Shown here piece after piece: positions 25,443 through 34,934 of a DNA stretch of 64,000 nucleotides. Location of the stretch: positions 1 to 64,000 of the forward strand of contig NZ_JHVM01000016.1 in assembly GCF_000620145.1 (NCBI RefSeq), read 5' to 3'. Origin of the DNA: Deefgea rivuli DSM 18356. GTDB taxonomy: Bacteria > Pseudomonadota > Gammaproteobacteria > Burkholderiales > Chitinibacteraceae. The translations under genes and the position numbers were made by a program. The notes under the pieces were generated by a model. That model was not told the origin of the DNA and searched no databases. It saw only the letters and a list, made by a program, of their open reading frames with translations. Within the stretch, counting starts at the first letter, position 1; every line of letters starts with the position of its first letter.

Positions 25443-26318
25443 CTATTCAGGGGAGGGTATCACTGGTGCAAGCGCAATCAATAAGGCAGCGATCAAGATA
25501 CCCATGCCACCGAGCCACTGCAATGCAGAAAGTTTCTCGCCCAAAATCAGCGCGGCGAGCAAGACGCTAATGACCGGCTCCAAGGTCGATAGCGTCGAGG
25601 CTTCGCTGGCGGACAGGTAATCCAGGCCTGCCAAAAAAGAAAAAATTGCGACGACGGTTGAAAGCAGCGCAATCGCTGTCGCTGCCGACCAACTGGCGGT
25701 TGTCGTCGGCCAGCTTGGCGTGCTCCACAGCGTACTCAGCCATAAACTGCCTGCCGCCGATAGCATCACCACCGTTGCCGCTGGCAAAGCGCCGACCAAG
25801 GGTGTTAAGCGGCTGCCTGCAATGATGTAGCCCGAATAAATCACCGCCGCCGATAGACCAAACGCTACTCCCAACCATTGCCCACCAGCAGGACCGATGG
25901 TGAGGATGAGGCTGACGCAGGCCAAACCCAGCGCCGCCCATGTTCGTGGCGAGAGCTTTTCTTTCCACCAAAAAGCGCAAGCCAAGGTCACCAAGACCGG
26001 ATAGACGTACAGCAATAAAGCCGCCAAAGCCGCCGAGCCGTGGCGTAGTGCCGAGAAATAGCAAAAAGCCTGCCCCACATAACCAATGCCGCCCATCGCG
26101 ATGAGGCCGAGTAATGTTCGCCCGCGTGGCCATGCGGCGCGGCGAATCAGCATCACCGCCGCCATGACCAGCCCCGCCAAACTAAAACGAATCAGCAGCA
26201 AGCCTTGCGTATCAACGCTGCTATCGGCGTAAGCCCAGCTACCAAAAATCGGCATCCAGCCAAACGCGAAGGCGGAGAGCACAATCAAAAAAATACCGTT
26301 TCGGCGTTGGACTGTCAT
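25443..26318 (-). CDS. EamA/DMT family transporter
   Basis: 291 residues from the ATG at 26318; the frame is open further upstream but that part lacks a hydrophobic or conserved look. Ten hydrophobic helices form two EamA repeats of five helices each (FLIVLSAFAFGWMPIFGSWA first, LSALQWLGGMGILIAALLIA last). Members are inner-membrane permeases, mostly exporters of amino acids or metabolites; the substrate is unknown. The downstream flank is the hairpin-rich repeat, which comes within a few bases of the stop codon. Confidence 0.88.
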   Translation of the reverse strand: MTVQRRNGIFLIVLSAFAFGWMPIFGSWAYADSSVDTQGLLLIRFSLAGLVMAAVMLIRRAAWPRGRTLLGLIAMGGIGYVGQAFCYFSALRHGSAALAALLLYVYPVLVTLACAFWWKEKLSPRTWAALGLACVSLILTIGPAGGQWLGVAFGLSAAVIYSGYIIAGSRLTPLVGALPAATVVMLSAAGSLWLSTLWSTPSWPTTTASWSAATAIALLSTVVAIFSFLAGLDYLSASEASTLSTLEPVISVLLAALILGEKLSALQWLGGMGILIAALLIALAPVIPSPE

Positions 26319-26413
26319 TATGCTTGCAGGATAAAAAGAGGAATCTAGCAGTGTGCCGCAAAACAGGCCTTGCTCGCTACTTGGGAACATCGGCAGTGGT
26401 TAGGGCGTGGCAT

Positions 26414-26446
26414 AAAAAAATCCCTTCAAATATGAAGGGATTTTTT
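26414..26446. terminator. Bidirectional terminator, serving uppP on minus
   Basis: ATCCCTTCA/TGAAGGGAT (9 bp, 4-nt loop) is flanked by seven A on the left and six T on the right, so it could stop transcription both ways. It lies about 80 bp downstream of the uppP stop on the minus strand. Confidence 0.85.
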
Positions 26447-26461
26447 AAGAGTTAAAGTGGT

Positions 26462-26514
26462 ATGGGTATTGCTATGTAGGCATTGTTAGGTATTGCCTAT
26501 AATCAAATACCCAT
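26462..26514. repeat. Palindromic GGGTAT element, copy 3
   Basis: ATGGGTATT and AATACCCAT are perfect 9-bp inverted ends, 53 bp end to end. It lies between the uppP stop and its terminator, so it is transcribed in the uppP 3' UTR. Confidence 0.7.
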
Positions 26515-26520
26515 CATTAA

Positions 26521-27345
26521 TTAAGCCGTCCAGCTCACAAGGCCGAAGTACCACGTTGCCAGTACGACCAAACCAAACGCGATGCGATACCACGCAAAGA
26601 CGATAAAGGTGTGCGTCGAGATGAATTTGATCAAGGCGCGAATTGCAATAAAGGCGAAGATAAACGACGCAACGAAGCCAACGGCGAAGACGCCAAAGTC
26701 GTCCATGCTCAGCTCATTACGATGTTTCAGCAGACTGTAAATCGATGCTGCGCCCAGCGTTGGAATCCCCAAAAAGAATGAAAATTCAGTCGCCGCTTTG
26801 CGCGACAAGCCCAAAAACATGCCGCCGATAATCGTCGCGCCCGAACGGCTGGTGCCTGGGATCAGCGCCAAGCATTGGCAAAGACCAACTTTGATCGCAT
26901 CTTTTAGGCTGATGTCGTCGACCGTTGCCACGGTGATTTTATGCTGGCGTTTTTCTGCCCACAAAATAATCAAACCGCCAATGATAAACATCGAAGCGAC
27001 TGGAATCGGTTGGAATAAATGGGCTTTGATGGTTTTGCTAAACAGCAAGCCCATGATTGCAGCTGGAATAAAGGCGATCAAAATGCCGAGAAATAGATTT
27101 CGCTCATTACCTGGGCGCTTAATGCCAGAAAAAGTCGTGCACAATTTGGTGCGATATTCCCATACCACGGCGAGCATGGCGCCCAGCTGGATGAAAATCT
27201 CGTACACATCACGTTTTTCTTTTGGCAAGAAATTAAGCAAGTCGCCGGTCAGAATCAAATGGCCCGTGGATGAGATCGGCAGGAATTCGGTGATCCCTTC
27301 GACCAAACCCATAATCAGGGAATGAAATAATAAAATTGGATCCAT
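26521..27345 (-). CDS. uppP: Undecaprenyl-diphosphatase (UppP/BacA)
   Basis: 274 residues, normal length. It is a polytopic membrane enzyme that removes a phosphate from undecaprenyl diphosphate, recycling the lipid carrier for peptidoglycan and other surface polymers. Signature motifs are EGITEFLPISSTGHLIL near the N-terminus and PGTSRSGATIIGG near residue 170. About eight membrane helices can be seen. It is a single gene followed by a palindromic element and a terminator. Confidence 0.97.
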   Translation of the reverse strand: MDPILLFHSLIMGLVEGITEFLPISSTGHLILTGDLLNFLPKEKRDVYEIFIQLGAMLAVVWEYRTKLCTTFSGIKRPGNERNLFLGILIAFIPAAIMGLLFSKTIKAHLFQPIPVASMFIIGGLIILWAEKRQHKITVATVDDISLKDAIKVGLCQCLALIPGTSRSGATIIGGMFLGLSRKAATEFSFFLGIPTLGAASIYSLLKHRNELSMDDFGVFAVGFVASFIFAFIAIRALIKFISTHTFIVFAWYRIAFGLVVLATWYFGLVSWTA

Positions 27346-27450
27346 GCTGGCATTGCTCTAAGTGGGTTTTCGATGGGGTTGGATTATAAGCGGCGTCGAT
27401 GACTATTTTGTGGATTGTCAGCAAAAATAGCGGTGCTTTCTCGGGCGCTT

Positions 27451-27588
27451 GTGTGAATTTTCACACTGCTCTTGTGGAACCAAGTAGGCAGCCCCAGCTC
27501 TGAAAGGGTGTATGTGCGATATGTTTATTCATTTTGTTCATCTCTCTCCCTGTATTTGATCGGGCACCGTCTAGGTGCCCGTTTTTTT
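27451..27588 (+). ncRNA. Candidate small RNA ending in an orphan plus-strand terminator
   Basis: Between two minus-strand genes a strong plus-strand terminator (27561-27588) has no plus-strand gene before it. Upstream lie a small palindrome (GTGTGAA/TTCACAC, 27451-27466) and a U- and C-rich stretch (near 27517-27560, containing CTCTCTCCCTG). Such U-rich single-stranded RNA plus an oligo-U-tailed hairpin is the plan of Hfq-binding small RNAs. The 5' end and promoter are not identified; the start given is only an outer limit. Confidence 0.35.
27561..27588 (+). terminator. Orphan plus-strand rho-independent terminator
   Basis: An 8-bp GC-rich stem CGGGCACC/GGTGCCCG with a 5-nt loop is followed by TTTTTTT. 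There is no T-run in the minus direction, so it does not serve the flanking minus-strand genes. Confidence 0.88.
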
Positions 27589-27610
27589 GCTTACCGTTTA
27601 TGAAGTGGGT

Positions 27611-29170
27611 TTAGGGATTGACGTGAGACTCGGTATTTTCTTCATGAAAATCGCCTTCGATCAATGCGGGTGTTGTGCTTGGTGCGGCGATTTTGCTGCT
27701 TTTTAGTACCCCAGTTGGCTGCTTAATGCCTGCTTCAATGCGTTCCATCATCAATGGATAGAAGGGATTGGCAGAAATCCGCGAGATAAAATCCATGCTG
27801 ACAATCAGCGCACCGCGCTCGCCACGTGGTGCGAGCGTGCCAATATGAATGCCAAAATATTCATCTTTGACTGGATTAAGCCCGTATAAAGCGTCGTCCA
27901 TCGGGAACGGTACGGCCACATGCGATAGCGAGAAGATTTCAGCTGGATACGGCGTATCCAAGGCACGCTGTGTTGCAGTCGTTGTGCCGGCGGCGAAGGT
28001 TCGAGCCACGGTATTGAGGCTGCCTTTGACGGCTGGGTCATTGCCAATGACGCTGATTTGATAGCGTTGCGGCGTGGTTGGCAGCATCCGCGCTAAGGCC
28101 GTTTCAGAGCTAGGGCGTAGCAGCGGATTAAAGTTCAGCGAACGATTCACATCAAACAGCATGAGTTCGCTGCCATTTTCGGGCAAGTGCGCATACAGGC
28201 CGGAAAGAATCGCTGGCGTGCTGACGGTGAAATCGAGTACCGACTGGAAAGTCATGATCGGCGCTATTTTTTGCAGACCATTGTTCTGCGCGAGGCGTGC
28301 AATTTGCTCTTGCAGTGCATCGGTGAGTCGGTAGGATTGACGCGCACCGTTCACAGGAAAAGAGTTGTATTTAAATGGGTTAAATTCAGGTACCACGCTG
28401 AGCCACGCGGCTTTGGCAAATGAAGGCAACACAGCGGGCAAACCCGCAATACCAGCAAAGCGCGCAAAACGGGTGACGCCTATCATCGGTGATAGCAACA
28501 CGAGGCGATCGGGGCGGGCGAGTTGTGGATTTTCGAGCGCATCGGCAGCGTATTTGACTGCCAGCGCACCGCCGTTAGAAAAGCCAACGAGGTGTAGCGG
28601 GCCAGTTGGAACGCGTCGTTTGGCTTCGCGAACAGCGAGGCGAGTTGCGGCCACCCAGTCTTCCCAACGGACATTGGTCAAACCCGCTGGCACAGTGCCG
28701 TGGCCGGGTAAGCGAATCGCAACGACGACAAAACCATTTTCAACATAGCGCCTTGCGATGTGCCGTAAGCTGTATGGTGAATCGGTTAAGCCATGCAAAA
28801 GAACGACTGCGCCTTGTGGCTTGCCAGTCGGTTCAAGTACATAAGAGCGATTCCAATCGCTGCTAAAGCTCGCCGGATAAATGCCTGCTTTGGCGTAGTA
28901 GCGATTGAATGGTGTTTGCGCTGCTGCGGGCAGTTTGTCGGTCACTTCGCGGCGAACGTCTTGGAAAATCTGTGTTTCGGATTGCAAAAAACCATTCCAA
29001 TCGCTTTGCTCCAACTCTGCGACGCTGAGTTCCTGTGGCACATAGGTATGCCACAGCTCTAGCGCGGGAAAGCTGCGTAATTCATAGGCGCGTACGCCGA
29101 GAATCGTCAACCCAACAACGAGTAATAGCAGCAAGACTCGTTTGAGCCCCGTGTTTAATTTTGTCAGCAT
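27611..29170 (-). CDS. Membrane-anchored alpha/beta hydrolase
   Basis: 519 residues. An N-terminal signal anchor (about 11-27) precedes a periplasmic alpha/beta hydrolase. Visible parts are VVLLHGLTDSPYSLRHIA (oxyanion region), RLPGHGTVPAGL, and the nucleophile elbow GFSNGG with Ser198. The acid is probably in the later VIGNDPAVKG region, and a His follows near FSLSHVAVPF. It is probably an esterase, lipase or similar serine hydrolase of the periplasm. It is longer than simple lipases, with an extended C-terminal tail rich in Thr, Pro and Glu. It is followed by a gap with a possible small RNA. The substrate is unknown. Confidence 0.85.
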   Translation of the reverse strand: MLTKLNTGLKRVLLLLLVVGLTILGVRAYELRSFPALELWHTYVPQELSVAELEQSDWNGFLQSETQIFQDVRREVTDKLPAAAQTPFNRYYAKAGIYPASFSSDWNRSYVLEPTGKPQGAVVLLHGLTDSPYSLRHIARRYVENGFVVVAIRLPGHGTVPAGLTNVRWEDWVAATRLAVREAKRRVPTGPLHLVGFSNGGALAVKYAADALENPQLARPDRLVLLSPMIGVTRFARFAGIAGLPAVLPSFAKAAWLSVVPEFNPFKYNSFPVNGARQSYRLTDALQEQIARLAQNNGLQKIAPIMTFQSVLDFTVSTPAILSGLYAHLPENGSELMLFDVNRSLNFNPLLRPSSETALARMLPTTPQRYQISVIGNDPAVKGSLNTVARTFAAGTTTATQRALDTPYPAEIFSLSHVAVPFPMDDALYGLNPVKDEYFGIHIGTLAPRGERGALIVSMDFISRISANPFYPLMMERIEAGIKQPTGVLKSSKIAAPSTTPALIEGDFHEENTESHVNP

Positions 29171-29222
29171 GAATATCGATTCCTTCTGTCTTGAATAGGT
29201 TGGAGTGGGTGTCGCAGATGGC

Positions 29223-29666
29223 TTAGGTTTTTTTCGTATGGTGTTTGAGTAAGCTCGCCAAAGCTTGCTTGAGCGCAGGGTCGTCGACTTGTTGGCTTAG
29301 CTCGTCAATTGCGGTTTTGGCAGCGTCGGGAATATGTAAGTTCTTGGTTTGAATCGGATTTCCGTGTTGCAATGCAACTTGCACCTTGGGGCGGATTGCG
29401 GTAGCGTGCCAACCTGCCGCATCGAGCGCGCGCAATACATCAGGCGCAGCTTGACGAATTCGGGTTCCCGCCGCGCTAAATGGCACGGCAATCAGTAGCT
29501 CCGATCCCGCCCACGCAACGCCTAGGCAGATTTGAGCGACTTCAGGTGGTAGTGCGCTGCGCACCACGTCCAGAATTTGATTGAGTGTATCGACTTGCTG
29601 CACCAGACGTTTGAGCGAAACATCGCGGTGAAGCAGGCGGTCAATAGAAGTATTTTTATACTTCAT
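29223..29666 (-). CDS. DUF721 / DciA-like protein
   Basis: 147 residues. Signs of the DUF721 (DciA) family are the N-terminal RLLHRDVSLKRLVQQVDTLNQILDVVRSALPPEV, then GSELLIAVPFSAAGTRIRQAAPDVLRAL, then a helical tail. DciA is the replicative helicase (DnaB) loader or operator in bacteria that lack DnaC. In beta-proteobacteria a DUF721 gene next to an M23 peptidase and secA is common, as here. It is divergent from the M23 gene with only 14 bp between the two starts, so promoters must overlap coding sequence. The DciA role is inferred from family. Confidence 0.78.
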   Translation of the reverse strand: MKYKNTSIDRLLHRDVSLKRLVQQVDTLNQILDVVRSALPPEVAQICLGVAWAGSELLIAVPFSAAGTRIRQAAPDVLRALDAAGWHATAIRPKVQVALQHGNPIQTKNLHIPDAAKTAIDELSQQVDDPALKQALASLLKHHTKKT

Positions 29667-29680
29667 AAACAGAGAATCGA

Positions 29681-30562
29681 ATGAACATTATTTTGGTTTC
29701 CAATCGCCTAGATAAAGCGATTTCATTAGGGCCACGTGAATTGCTGACGTTAGGCTTAATTTTAACGCTATTAGTCGGTGCTGCGGCATTTGGTTTGGGG
29801 ATGCTGTTTGCGCCAAACCGGGTAGAACCCTTACTGCGCTTGATGCCGGGGCAACACGCAAGGCAAAGTGAGATTGATGCTTTAGCGGTACAAGTGGGGC
29901 AATTGCAGGCCAAGCTAACGCGCTTAGATGGTTTGGCCAGTCGAGTTGGCGACAAAACCGGCATCGACATCAAACCGTTTTTAAGTAGCAACGCCGCGCC
30001 ACAAGGCGGCTTAGCGCAAACTGGAAAGTCGTTTTCTTTGAGCGGCCTCGAAGCCTTACTCGGCAATACCGATGGCAAAATGAGTGCACTGATCGATCAG
30101 CTGACATTGGCTGAAGCCGTGCTATTAGCGCCCAATTCAGAGCATTTACCCCGTCATTCACCGATGGTAATTGCGCCGCAATCGTCTAGTTTTGGCTGGC
30201 GAGTTGATCCATTTACCGGCGCGCAAGTGTTTCATGAGGGTGTCGATTACCAAGGCGATACGGGCACCAACGTGACCGCAGCGGCGACAGGTAAGGTGGT
30301 CTATGCGGCTTACCACCCTCAATATGGTAATATGGTTGAGCTGGATCATGGTAATGACCTCACAAGTCGCTATGCTCACGCCAGTCGTTTGCTGGTGAAA
30401 GTGGGCGACACAGTGAAAGTCGGCGATACGGTGGCGCTGCTTGGCAGTACGGGGCGTTCAACGGGGCCGCACTTGCATTTCGAAATTCGTTACCGTGGCG
30501 TAGCGCAAAATCCATTGCGATTTATTGATCCAAGCAATATGACTGTCGCGCAGAAACAATAG
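29681..30562 (+). CDS. M23 family (LytM-type) metallopeptidase
   Basis: 293 residues. One N-terminal membrane helix (about 20-42), a coiled coil (about 60-90), then a LytM domain at the C-terminus. The zinc-site pattern is seen in VFHEGVDYQG (HxxxD), RYAHAS and GPHLHFE (HxH). It is expected to cut peptidoglycan cross-links in the periplasm, or, if inactive, to activate amidases; the zinc ligands appear intact. It lies directly upstream of secA, a common beta-proteobacterial order. Confidence 0.93.
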   Translation: MNIILVSNRLDKAISLGPRELLTLGLILTLLVGAAAFGLGMLFAPNRVEPLLRLMPGQHARQSEIDALAVQVGQLQAKLTRLDGLASRVGDKTGIDIKPFLSSNAAPQGGLAQTGKSFSLSGLEALLGNTDGKMSALIDQLTLAEAVLLAPNSEHLPRHSPMVIAPQSSSFGWRVDPFTGAQVFHEGVDYQGDTGTNVTAAATGKVVYAAYHPQYGNMVELDHGNDLTSRYAHASRLLVKVGDTVKVGDTVALLGSTGRSTGPHLHFEIRYRGVAQNPLRFIDPSNMTVAQKQ

Positions 30563-30678
30563 CGTGTCAGCTTGAAATTCCTCTGGGGTGGAACAACATA
30601 GGCGTAAGAGTTCTAATAAACGTCGATGTACTTATTAATATAAAAGCCTGCTAAAAGGCCAAACGCTGGTAGCACAAG

Positions 30679-33420
30679 ATGATCTCGACTTTGCTTAAAA
30701 AAGTTTTCGGAAGCCGTAACGACCGTTTGCTCAAACAATACGGCGCCATCGTCAAACAGATTAATGCGCTTGAGCCAGCAATGGCCGCGTTGACGGATGA
30801 CGCCCTCCGTGCAAAAACCGAAGAATTTAAAGCCCGCTTGGCCAAGGGTGAAACCCTAGATCAAATCTTGCCCGAAGCGTTTGCTGTGTGCCGCGAAGGC
30901 GCAAAACGTAGCCTGGGTCTACGCCATTTTGATGTTCAGCTGATTGGTGGTTTAGTCCAACACCAAGGCAAGATTTCCGAAATGCGTACTGGTGAAGGTA
31001 AAACGCTGGTAGCCACTTTGGCCGCTTATTTGAATGGTTTGTCAGGCAAAGGCGTTCACGTCATTACCGTGAATGATTATTTGGCCAAGCGTGACCGCGA
31101 CACGATGGCGGTGTTGTTTGAATTCTTAGGCATGACTTGCGGTGTGAATCTGGGCCAAATGGCGCATGAAGACAAAAAAGCCGCTTACGAATGCGATATT
31201 ACTTACGGCACGAATAACGAATTTGGTTTTGACTACTTGCGCGACAATATGGTGTTTTCACCGGCTGAGCGCGTACAGCGTGGCATGAACTTTTCGATTG
31301 TCGATGAAGTAGATTCGATCCTGATCGACGAAGCGCGCACACCGCTGATTATTTCTGGCCCTGCTGACGACAATACTGATTTGTATTTGGCAATGAACGG
31401 TATTCCAGCACAATTAACGCCGCAAACGGAAGAAGAAGGCGAGGGCGACTATTGGGTGGATGAAAAAGCCCATACGGTGATGTTGTCAGAATCGGGCCAC
31501 GAAAAAGTGGAAGCGATTTTGACTGAAATGGGCTTGTTGCCAGAAGGTGAGAATCTTTACGGCGCAGCGCACATTAGCTTGATCCATCATCTGAACGCGG
31601 CACTGCGTGCGCACTCGTTGTTTAATAAAGATCAGCATTATGTGGTGATGGATGACGAGGTTATTATCGTTGACGAGCATACTGGTCGTTTGATGTCGGG
31701 ACGTCGTTGGTCAGAAGGCTTGCATCAAGCCGTTGAAGCCAAAGAAGGCGTTGAAATCCAGCAAGAAAATCAAACGCTCGCGACGATCACGCTGCAAAAC
31801 TATTTCCGCATGTACGAAAAACTAGCGGGCATGACCGGTACTGCAGATACCGAGGCTTACGAATTCCAGCAAATTTACGGTTTAGAAACGGTGATTATCC
31901 CGACCAATAAACCAATGCTGCGTGATGACCGTCAAGATCAAGTGTTCAAAACCGCGAATGAAAAATACAAAGCGATTATCACCGACATCAAAGGCTGCGT
32001 AGAGCGCGGTCAACCGACTTTGGTCGGTACGACGTCGATTGAACAGTCTGAATTGCTATCCGGTATTTTGACGACTGATGGCATTGCGCACAATGTATTG
32101 AACGCGAAACACCACGCTAAAGAAGCGCAAATCGTCGCGCAAGCGGGCGCTCTGGCTCAAGTGACGATTGCGACCAATATGGCCGGTCGCGGTACGGATA
32201 TTGTGCTCGGCGGTAGTATCGAGCGCGAAATTAAAGAAATCGAACATGATGAAAGCTTGGATGATGCTGCACGTGCAGCTCAAATCGCTGAGCTAAAAGC
32301 CGAGTGGCAAATCAAGCACGATGCCGTTCTCGCTGCGGGTGGTTTGCATATTATCGGTACCGAGCGCCATGATTCACGTCGTATCGACAATCAATTGCGT
32401 GGTCGTTCTGGTCGTCAGGGTGATCCGGGTTCTAGCCGTTTCTACTTGTCGCTTGAAGATACATTACTGCGTATTTTCGCCGGTGATCGCGTTGCCTACG
32501 TGATGGACAAGCTCAAAATGCCAGAAGGCGAGCCAATCGAAGCGGGCATGGTATCGCGTGCGATTGAATCAGCGCAGCGCAAAGTCGAAGGGCGTAACTT
32601 CGATATGCGTAAACAATTGTTGGAATACGATGATGTATCCAACGAGCAGCGCAAAGCCATTTATGGTCAACGCAATGAGATTTTGGAAAGCGAAGAAGTT
32701 TCAGGCACGATCAATGCAATGCGCGATGGCACGATTGGCGATTTGTTTGACCAATACATTCCACCTAATTCGATGGATGAGTTGTGGAATGCAGAAGGCC
32801 TAGAAGCTGAATTGGCTGAAATGCATATCGGTGTGAATATCGTTGATTGGGTGAAAAACGAAACCACATTGACGATCGAAGAAATGAAAACACGCGTCTT
32901 GGCAGCCGCGAAAGCCGCTTACGATGCTAAAGTGGAGCAAGCTGGCGAACCGAACTTCCGTAACTTTGAACGTTCAGTGCTGTTGCAGCATGTCGATCAA
33001 CATTGGCGCGATCATTTGGCAGCACTCGATCATTTGCGTCAAGGGATTCATTTGCGTGGCTATGCGCAGAAAAATCCGAAGCAAGAATACAAGCGTGAAG
33101 CGTTTGAATTGTTCTCAAGCTTGCTCGATAACATCAAGCGCAATGTGTTGAAAATCATCATGACCGTGCAAATTCGCGGCCCTGAAGATGTGCCAGAAGT
33201 GCTGCAACACGAAGTGCCAGAATCTGCGATGCAATTTAAGCATGATGATTTGGAAGAAATCTTAGCCAGCGGTGATGAAGATAAAATCCGCGAAGCTTTG
33301 ATGGCCGCCATGCAAGAAAACAGCGGCGTAAAAGTCCAATTCACAGGCGTAGCGCGTAATGATGCTTGCCCTTGTGGTTCAGGTAAAAAATACAAGCATT
33401 GCCACGGCCAATTGGCTTAA
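30679..33420 (+). CDS. secA: Preprotein translocase ATPase SecA
   Basis: 913 residues, full length. It drives proteins through SecYEG using ATP. Walker [12 protein letters not shown] and the DEAD-type [28 protein letters not shown] and [17 protein letters not shown] motifs are all present. The C-terminal zinc finger [14 protein letters not shown], which binds SecB and phospholipid, is intact. A hydrophilic insertion near residues 240-270 ([13 protein letters not shown]) is common in beta-proteobacteria. A terminator follows 20 bp after the stop. Confidence 0.99.
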   Translation: MISTLLKKVFGSRNDRLLKQYGAIVKQINALEPAMAALTDDALRAKTEEFKARLAKGETLDQILPEAFAVCREGAKRSLGLRHFDVQLIGGLVQHQGKISEMRTGEGKTLVATLAAYLNGLSGKGVHVITVNDYLAKRDRDTMAVLFEFLGMTCGVNLGQMAHEDKKAAYECDITYGTNNEFGFDYLRDNMVFSPAERVQRGMNFSIVDEVDSILIDEARTPLIISGPADDNTDLYLAMNGIPAQLTPQTEEEGEGDYWVDEKAHTVMLSESGHEKVEAILTEMGLLPEGENLYGAAHISLIHHLNAALRAHSLFNKDQHYVVMDDEVIIVDEHTGRLMSGRRWSEGLHQAVEAKEGVEIQQENQTLATITLQNYFRMYEKLAGMTGTADTEAYEFQQIYGLETVIIPTNKPMLRDDRQDQVFKTANEKYKAIITDIKGCVERGQPTLVGTTSIEQSELLSGILTTDGIAHNVLNAKHHAKEAQIVAQAGALAQVTIATNMAGRGTDIVLGGSIEREIKEIEHDESLDDAARAAQIAELKAEWQIKHDAVLAAGGLHIIGTERHDSRRIDNQLRGRSGRQGDPGSSRFYLSLEDTLLRIFAGDRVAYVMDKLKMPEGEPIEAGMVSRAIESAQRKVEGRNFDMRKQLLEYDDVSNEQRKAIYGQRNEILESEEVSGTINAMRDGTIGDLFDQYIPPNSMDELWNAEGLEAELAEMHIGVNIVDWVKNETTLTIEEMKTRVLAAAKAAYDAKVEQAGEPNFRNFERSVLLQHVDQHWRDHLAALDHLRQGIHLRGYAQKNPKQEYKREAFELFSSLLDNIKRNVLKIIMTVQIRGPEDVPEVLQHEVPESAMQFKHDDLEEILASGDEDKIREALMAAMQENSGVKVQFTGVARNDACPCGSGKKYKHCHGQLA

Positions 33421-33439
33421 GCCGCTCTGGCTTCACACA

Positions 33440-33465
33440 AACCCCGCGTTGCTGCGGGGTTTTTT
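33440..33465 (+). terminator. Rho-independent terminator after secA
   Basis: An 8-bp stem AACCCCGC/GCGGGGTT with a 6-nt loop, in a run of TTTTTT. Confidence 0.92.
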
Positions 33466-33557
33466 ATTGGGTGCTGCAATAGTAAATCTGGTTCATGATT
33501 GATTCAGCTCGACTGCTTGATACTGTGCTTATTAACTGGTGATTCAAGGAGAACATC

Positions 33558-33962
33558 ATGAAAACCATTTACAGTAAATGCATTGCCGCGCTGGTTTTGG
33601 GTTTCGCCGCTTTGAGTGCGACAGCTGCAGATGTCGGCGTATCGATTAATATTGGCGATCCGAATTTCTATGGTCATATCGAGATGGGCCAGCGCTATCA
33701 GCCGCAAGTGATTTATGAGCGCCCTATCATTGTGCGGCAGTCGTCTTACGTCTATCCACCTATGTATTTGCGCGTCCCTCCTGGTCACGCTAAGAGCTGG
33801 AAGCGTCATTGCTCAGCCTACGGTGCCTGCGGTCGCCCAGTGTATTTCGTCAAAGACAGTTGGTATCGCGATACCTACCGCGATCGCTACTATCGTAATG
33901 ATCATGATAGAGGCCGAGGTCACGGGCATGGACATGGCAACAAACATCGACGCGATGATTAA
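33558..33962 (+). CDS. Small exported protein with His/Arg-rich tail
   Basis: 134 residues with a good SD (AAGGAG, 6 nt). The signal peptide (about 1-23, ending TAA) is followed by VGVSINIGDPNFYGHIEMG, a YPPMYLRVPPGHAKSWKRHC segment, two further Cys, and a tail of GHGHGHGNKHRRD type. Similar short periplasmic proteins with the VPPGHAKxWxKHC and CGRPVYFV motifs are frequent in beta-proteobacteria. The function is not known. The His-rich tail could bind metal, which is only a guess from composition. It is flanked by terminators, so it is a single-gene unit. Confidence 0.85.
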   Translation: MKTIYSKCIAALVLGFAALSATAADVGVSINIGDPNFYGHIEMGQRYQPQVIYERPIIVRQSSYVYPPMYLRVPPGHAKSWKRHCSAYGACGRPVYFVKDSWYRDTYRDRYYRNDHDRGRGHGHGHGNKHRRDD

Positions 33963-34002
33963 TCCGCTCTAATTGTCTTAAGCAATTGCTCGCTTTTTAG
34001 CC

Positions 34003-34042
34003 TAACAAAAAACCCTGCTGTAATTGGTAGGGTTTTTTGTTA
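34003..34042. terminator. Bidirectional terminator between convergent genes
   Basis: A 14-bp perfect stem TAACAAAAAACCCT/AGGGTTTTTTGTTA with a 12-nt loop. T-runs lie in the descending arm for both directions. It separates the exported protein gene from the acyltransferase pair. Confidence 0.85.
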
Positions 34043-34073
34043 GGGTACTCAGAGGTTTTTGAACGGATCAATT

Positions 34074-34934
34074 TTAATAAACGCTCGCTTCACCCTCAGG
34101 CCGAGTTTTAAATCGTCGGTGCAGCCAGTAATATTGGCTAGGATGTTCGCGGGCGATGTCTTCGATGAATTGATTCATTCGAGTGGTATCGGCGAGTAGA
34201 TCGCCGCTGGGGAAGTTTTCCCATGCGGGGTAGTAGCGGGAAACAATATGCCCTTTGGCGATGGTGCTGATGACAGGCACGACGGCGGCGTGGGTCATTT
34301 CGGCGAGCTTGCCCAGCATTGGCAATGTGGCTGTGGGGATGCCAAAAAACGGCGAAAAAATTGATTGCTGCGGCCCCATGTCTTGGTCTGGCAAATAGTA
34401 AAACGGCAGCTTGGATTTAAGCGCACGCACAATGGGGCGGATGCCATCGGTGCGTTTAATGAGAATGGGCTCATTAAAGCGCGAACGGATTTTTAAGCTG
34501 ATTTCGTGAAACACTCCGCGCTGCTCGGCATACATGGTGCTGCCACACCGATCCAAACTAAAGCCAATTCCGCCGAAATCCAACCCTAGAAAATGCGGCA
34601 CTAACATGATCACGGGTTGATCTTCCTTCGCTAGATAATGCTCAAAGCCTTCGATACGTATCAGCTTGCGTAGCCGATTTTTGCTGCCATACAGCAAGAT
34701 ACTGTAGCCCAGTATCGTGCTGCTCATGTCGATAAAATGCTGGCACAAGACGCGGCGGCGTTGTGCTTCAGTCCATTCAGGAAAGCAGAGGCGCAGATTA
34801 GTCAGGCCGACTTTGCGGCGGCTCTTGACGACGAAAAACAGCAACGATCCCAGCGGAATAGCGATCCATTGCATTACGCGAAATGGTAGTAGATGTAATA
34901 GCCACATCAGCGCCGAGGCGAGTTTGAGCTTCAT
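34074..34934 (-). CDS. LpxL/HtrB-like lipid A acyltransferase (second of pair)
   Basis: 286 residues. An N-terminal hydrophobic helix and the acyltransferase motif PHFLGLD (HxxxxD, catalytic His and Asp) are seen. Later motifs are LPFYYLPDQDMG and SPFFGIPTATLPMLGKLA, characteristic of lysophospholipid and lipid A late acyltransferases. It would add a secondary acyl chain to lipid A on the inner face of the membrane. Its ATG overlaps the stop of the upstream paralogue (ATGA), so the two are co-translated. Chain length and position (LpxL or LpxM type) cannot be told here. Confidence 0.9.
   Translation of the reverse strand: MKLKLASALMWLLHLLPFRVMQWIAIPLGSLLFFVVKSRRKVGLTNLRLCFPEWTEAQRRRVLCQHFIDMSSTILGYSILLYGSKNRLRKLIRIEGFEHYLAKEDQPVIMLVPHFLGLDFGGIGFSLDRCGSTMYAEQRGVFHEISLKIRSRFNEPILIKRTDGIRPIVRALKSKLPFYYLPDQDMGPQQSIFSPFFGIPTATLPMLGKLAEMTHAAVVPVISTIAKGHIVSRYYPAWENFPSGDLLADTTRMNQFIEDIAREHPSQYYWLHRRFKTRPEGEASVY

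Noticed and set aside
25027-25620. Open frame of 197 codons on plus
   Set aside because: It runs through the hairpin-rich repeat and antisense through the EamA gene; its sequence is that of a common spurious ORF over this repeat.
33504-33809. Minus-strand frame of 101 codons
   Set aside because: Antisense to the small exported protein, which has a clear signal peptide and SD.
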